Source of the DNA: Varroa destructor
Lineage: Eukaryota > Arthropoda > Arachnida > Mesostigmata > Varroidae
DNA length: 64,000 bases
Assembly: GCF_002443255.2 (NCBI RefSeq)
Contig: NW_019211454.1
Span: forward strand, 62,042,823-62,106,822
Reading direction: 5' to 3'
The notes beneath the pieces are model-generated. The model was not told the origin of the DNA. It saw only the letters and a program-made list of their open reading frames with translations, and searched no databases. Both the position numbers and the translations under genes were made by a program. Positions 61,601 to 64,000 of the stretch are shown one piece after another; position 1 is the stretch's first letter, and each line of letters opens with the position of its first letter.

Positions 61601-63375
61601 TCGTTGTTATGGACCAGCCAATGCCCCCTATTCGTTCATTATGCAGATATGCAGCGTAAATATGAAGCAAATCATCCCTTCGGTCACACAAAACAAACAT
61701 ATGAAAGCGCACTATTGCATGGGCGTATCGTATTATGGCATAGTATAGTATAGGGACGTTCTATTGCCACTTTTTCTGTTTTACTACATCCAGTGAGTCA
61801 TATCGCTTCAAATATTAGGTATACAAATATTTGATGGGACATGATGCCCCTACGCAATTGCCCCAACAGGCCAACGGTCTACCAGTTATAGATTTATTGA
61901 TTCGTCCACAATAGATCGCCGAATATCAGTAGCGTAAACCTATTTTATTGAATATCAGATCTTCTTTAAATTATTTGCTATTGATTTGCTGTAACTAATA
62001 ATCGACACATCATCTTTTTTTTTTCGTTTTAGTAATTACTTTGTTTCGTAAGCATTAGTCGGAATGTGCTGTTATTCAGTCTCACAATATAAAATTGTGC
62101 AAAAGACGCCATCGTCAGTCTTCACTGACTACATTTCGTGGGTGTTGTGACAATTTGACAACTGTAACTTTTTATTTTACTACAGGTTTTGATGTACAGT
62201 CTATTTTTAAATAATCGATAAATAAATATAAACATGGAGATCAGTTTGCTTCGAAAGATCGATTTGTCTTCCATATTGCAGTTTACCCCCACAGACATCA
62301 TCACCATCTAACACATCACAATGTGAAAAAGCGGAGGGGATAATCGCTTTACTTAAAACCAAAGAACCCAGTGTCGCTGGGTGGTACCCCCAGCAGCTCT
62401 ATAATCATTTACTACATCTACTATTTACATCAGCAATTGCAGTAGGCGAGGAAAAGGAAATTTGTGTCGGTTCGTTTAGGTGTCGGCGCTACGATTGAAA
62501 CGGTAACCGTAATGTTGGCAGACAGCGCGTTGGTCTCATCGTCGTCGCTGCTACTGCTGACGCTAGCAAACGTTGAATAAATCGATTCATTGGCCACTAT
62601 CGTCATTGTGACTGTTATGAATGTTAGTATTGCAATTATGATTACTGGCATTAAGGGAGCCAATTGTTGACCTTGGCAATACAAGATTTGACATCGGGAT
62701 AAATTTTTGCTGCTTCGCCGTTGCGGCTGGAGCCTGTAAGTCGTCGGTGGTAACAATGCTTCAGCCAGCGGGCAAATCAGCGATTGGCAGCTATAATTCG
62801 CCAACTGACCCCCGGGGTGACCTTCCCCATAGTATTCACTTCGTGCCGGTAACATTATGAAGTCCGTTGCCGTTCCAACTCAGCGACGGCGGCCACACGG
62901 CAAAAGCGATACGCGCGTTTTTTACCGTGACGGCCGAGCAGTTAAACTGGAGGCAAGCGAATCTAGAGAGCGATGCTGTCTCCTTACGGAGGACAGGGGA
63001 ACTACCACTACACGATTTATTAAAAACATAATTTCTTCCGGAAATAACGTCCGCATATGCCACATTGTCGCATTCTAAGTACAACGAAAATAACAATAGA
63101 AATAATAATGCGATTATCAATTTCAAATGAATGATCATGATTACCGCCATCAGATCTGGTATTGTGTTTGCCATAGCAATTATACTAGATAGTGTGTATA
63201 TAAATAGTAATAAGCCGATGTGTATGATCAGTACCTCTTAATCTTCTGTACGCATGTATTTGTATTGTCGCAGCCGGTTTTTTCTTTAACCATTTATATT
63301 TATACAGGTGAATTTATGTGGCTCCTCACGATAAAAGAGCGGCGTTTGGCCAAACAAACAAAACTTGTCGACCTC
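58668..63375. other. No recognisable gene
   Basis: Contains a 12-base poly-C with a C/G extension at 59901-59917 and three overlapping minus-strand open frames at 60282-60870. The highly charged 60292-60489 frame (RKGRKVRQDRDKRSTRNE) could be a terminal exon, but I could not find an in-phase splice. Minus frames at 62430-62855 and 62836-63174 each carry one hydrophobic segment and overlap slightly; no homology recognised. Confidence 0.45.
59901..59917 (+). repeat. Poly-C tract
   Basis: Twelve C in a row, one G, then four C. Confidence 0.95.
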
Positions 63376-63398
63376 TTTTTTTTTTTTTTTTTTTTTTT
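63376..63398 (+). repeat. Poly-T tract
   Basis: Twenty-three T in a row. On the minus strand this is poly-A, which could be the tail of an old retroposed copy, but I saw no recognisable element next to it. Confidence 0.95.
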
Positions 63399-64000
63399 GT
63401 ATACTTACTACCTCGCTCAGCTTGTGTCCTAGAAAATAGTAAATACATGTTGAAACGACAGTATAAGCAAATAAAAACAAAACTTTAGTTCGCTTCTACC
63501 AGTTTTCACGCAAGAAACCGCGCATTTGTTCTATATGTTCATATTCAAAAGTTCCTCCTGAGGGCATGCTGTACTTGTTTGTCATCGTCTGTCCGGCACT
63601 TGAAGAAACCAGAAATGCAGTAAGCAGGAAAGAGATAGCAACAAAGATCTGAAGCTGCGATCTACGAGGTAAAATTCAACTACCAGTTTTGAGAAAAGGT
63701 ATACAGCCTATAGGTTTCATATATTGCCTCAGGTTGTGACAGGGCTATTGAAAGGGAAAGGATTTTTCAAGCAGCTAGGAGAGTTCGATTGGTCCAGACT
63801 CTACAGCGACAGATGGAACGTAGCGATACATACACATCTTAGTAGAGGTGGGAAATCCGAAGGCTGACACTGAAGGATGATTCCGGATCGCCTGAGTTGA
63901 TCGATGTCCTGTGTAAATCCGTAGTGGGGTTAGAAAAAATTCAAAACTAGAAAAAGCCGAACTCAGTTTGCCATTTGTTGTCGCATATGAATAACCTACA
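63399..64000. other. No recognisable gene at right edge
   Basis: AT-rich tail of the window with no open frame of note on either strand. Confidence 0.5.

Noticed and set aside
62430..63174. Two overlapping minus-strand ORFs with hydrophobic segments
   Set aside because: No homology, no convincing splice sites or start context; AT-rich DNA readily gives such segments.

Overview
This window is eukaryotic nuclear DNA, most likely from an arthropod. The evidence is introns with GT-AG boundaries, long non-coding stretches, many microsatellites, no operon-like packing and no bacterial translation signals. One of the two recognisable genes resembles Drosophila stumps/Dof. A mite or tick is my best guess, because exons are dispersed and composition is moderate, but the sequence alone does not fix the taxon.

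Left part (about 1.1 to 17.1 kb, minus strand): one multi-exon gene. I rebuilt it by hand by matching splice sites and codon phase from exon to exon. It encodes a long, hydrophilic, Ser/Pro-rich, probably disordered protein. Three features point to the CRACD/CRACDL (KIAA1211) family of capping-protein-inhibiting regulators of actin: an N-terminal SHDSVFSPD block, a basic AARHKIAIKPKK block, and a C-terminal PEWLQLAQKKREKRE block. All twelve assigned exons join in phase. A second possible start (ATG at 9760) would give a shorter isoform. The C-terminus has two readings: splicing into a 28-codon last exon at 1089-1175, or read-through to a stop at 2845.

Middle (17.1 to 38.9 kb): about 21 kb with no recognisable gene. 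It holds microsatellites, a pair of back-to-back perfect or near-perfect hairpins at 37372-37420, and a few short ORFs with splice-like edges that I treat as weak candidates.

Right-centre (38.9 to 41.0 kb, plus strand): a 715-codon uninterrupted coding exon for a Dof/BCAP/BANK-family signalling adaptor (stumps-like). It has a TIR-like fold, a DBB region, an ankyrin-like region and a tail with repeated tyrosine motifs. In flies this family couples FGF receptors to Ras/MAPK signalling.

Right part (41.0 to 64.0 kb): stumps 3' UTR and then mostly intergenic or intronic DNA, with long TG and TA microsatellites and no recognisable gene. I saw no tRNA, rRNA, CRISPR array, complete transposon or virus-like element. 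The two genes are convergent in theme (cytoskeleton and receptor signalling) but nothing in the sequence links them functionally. I did not find a clearly new biological system; the most useful leads are the CRACD-like gene model with its alternative ends, the phosphotyrosine motif array of the stumps-like protein, and the tandem hairpins.
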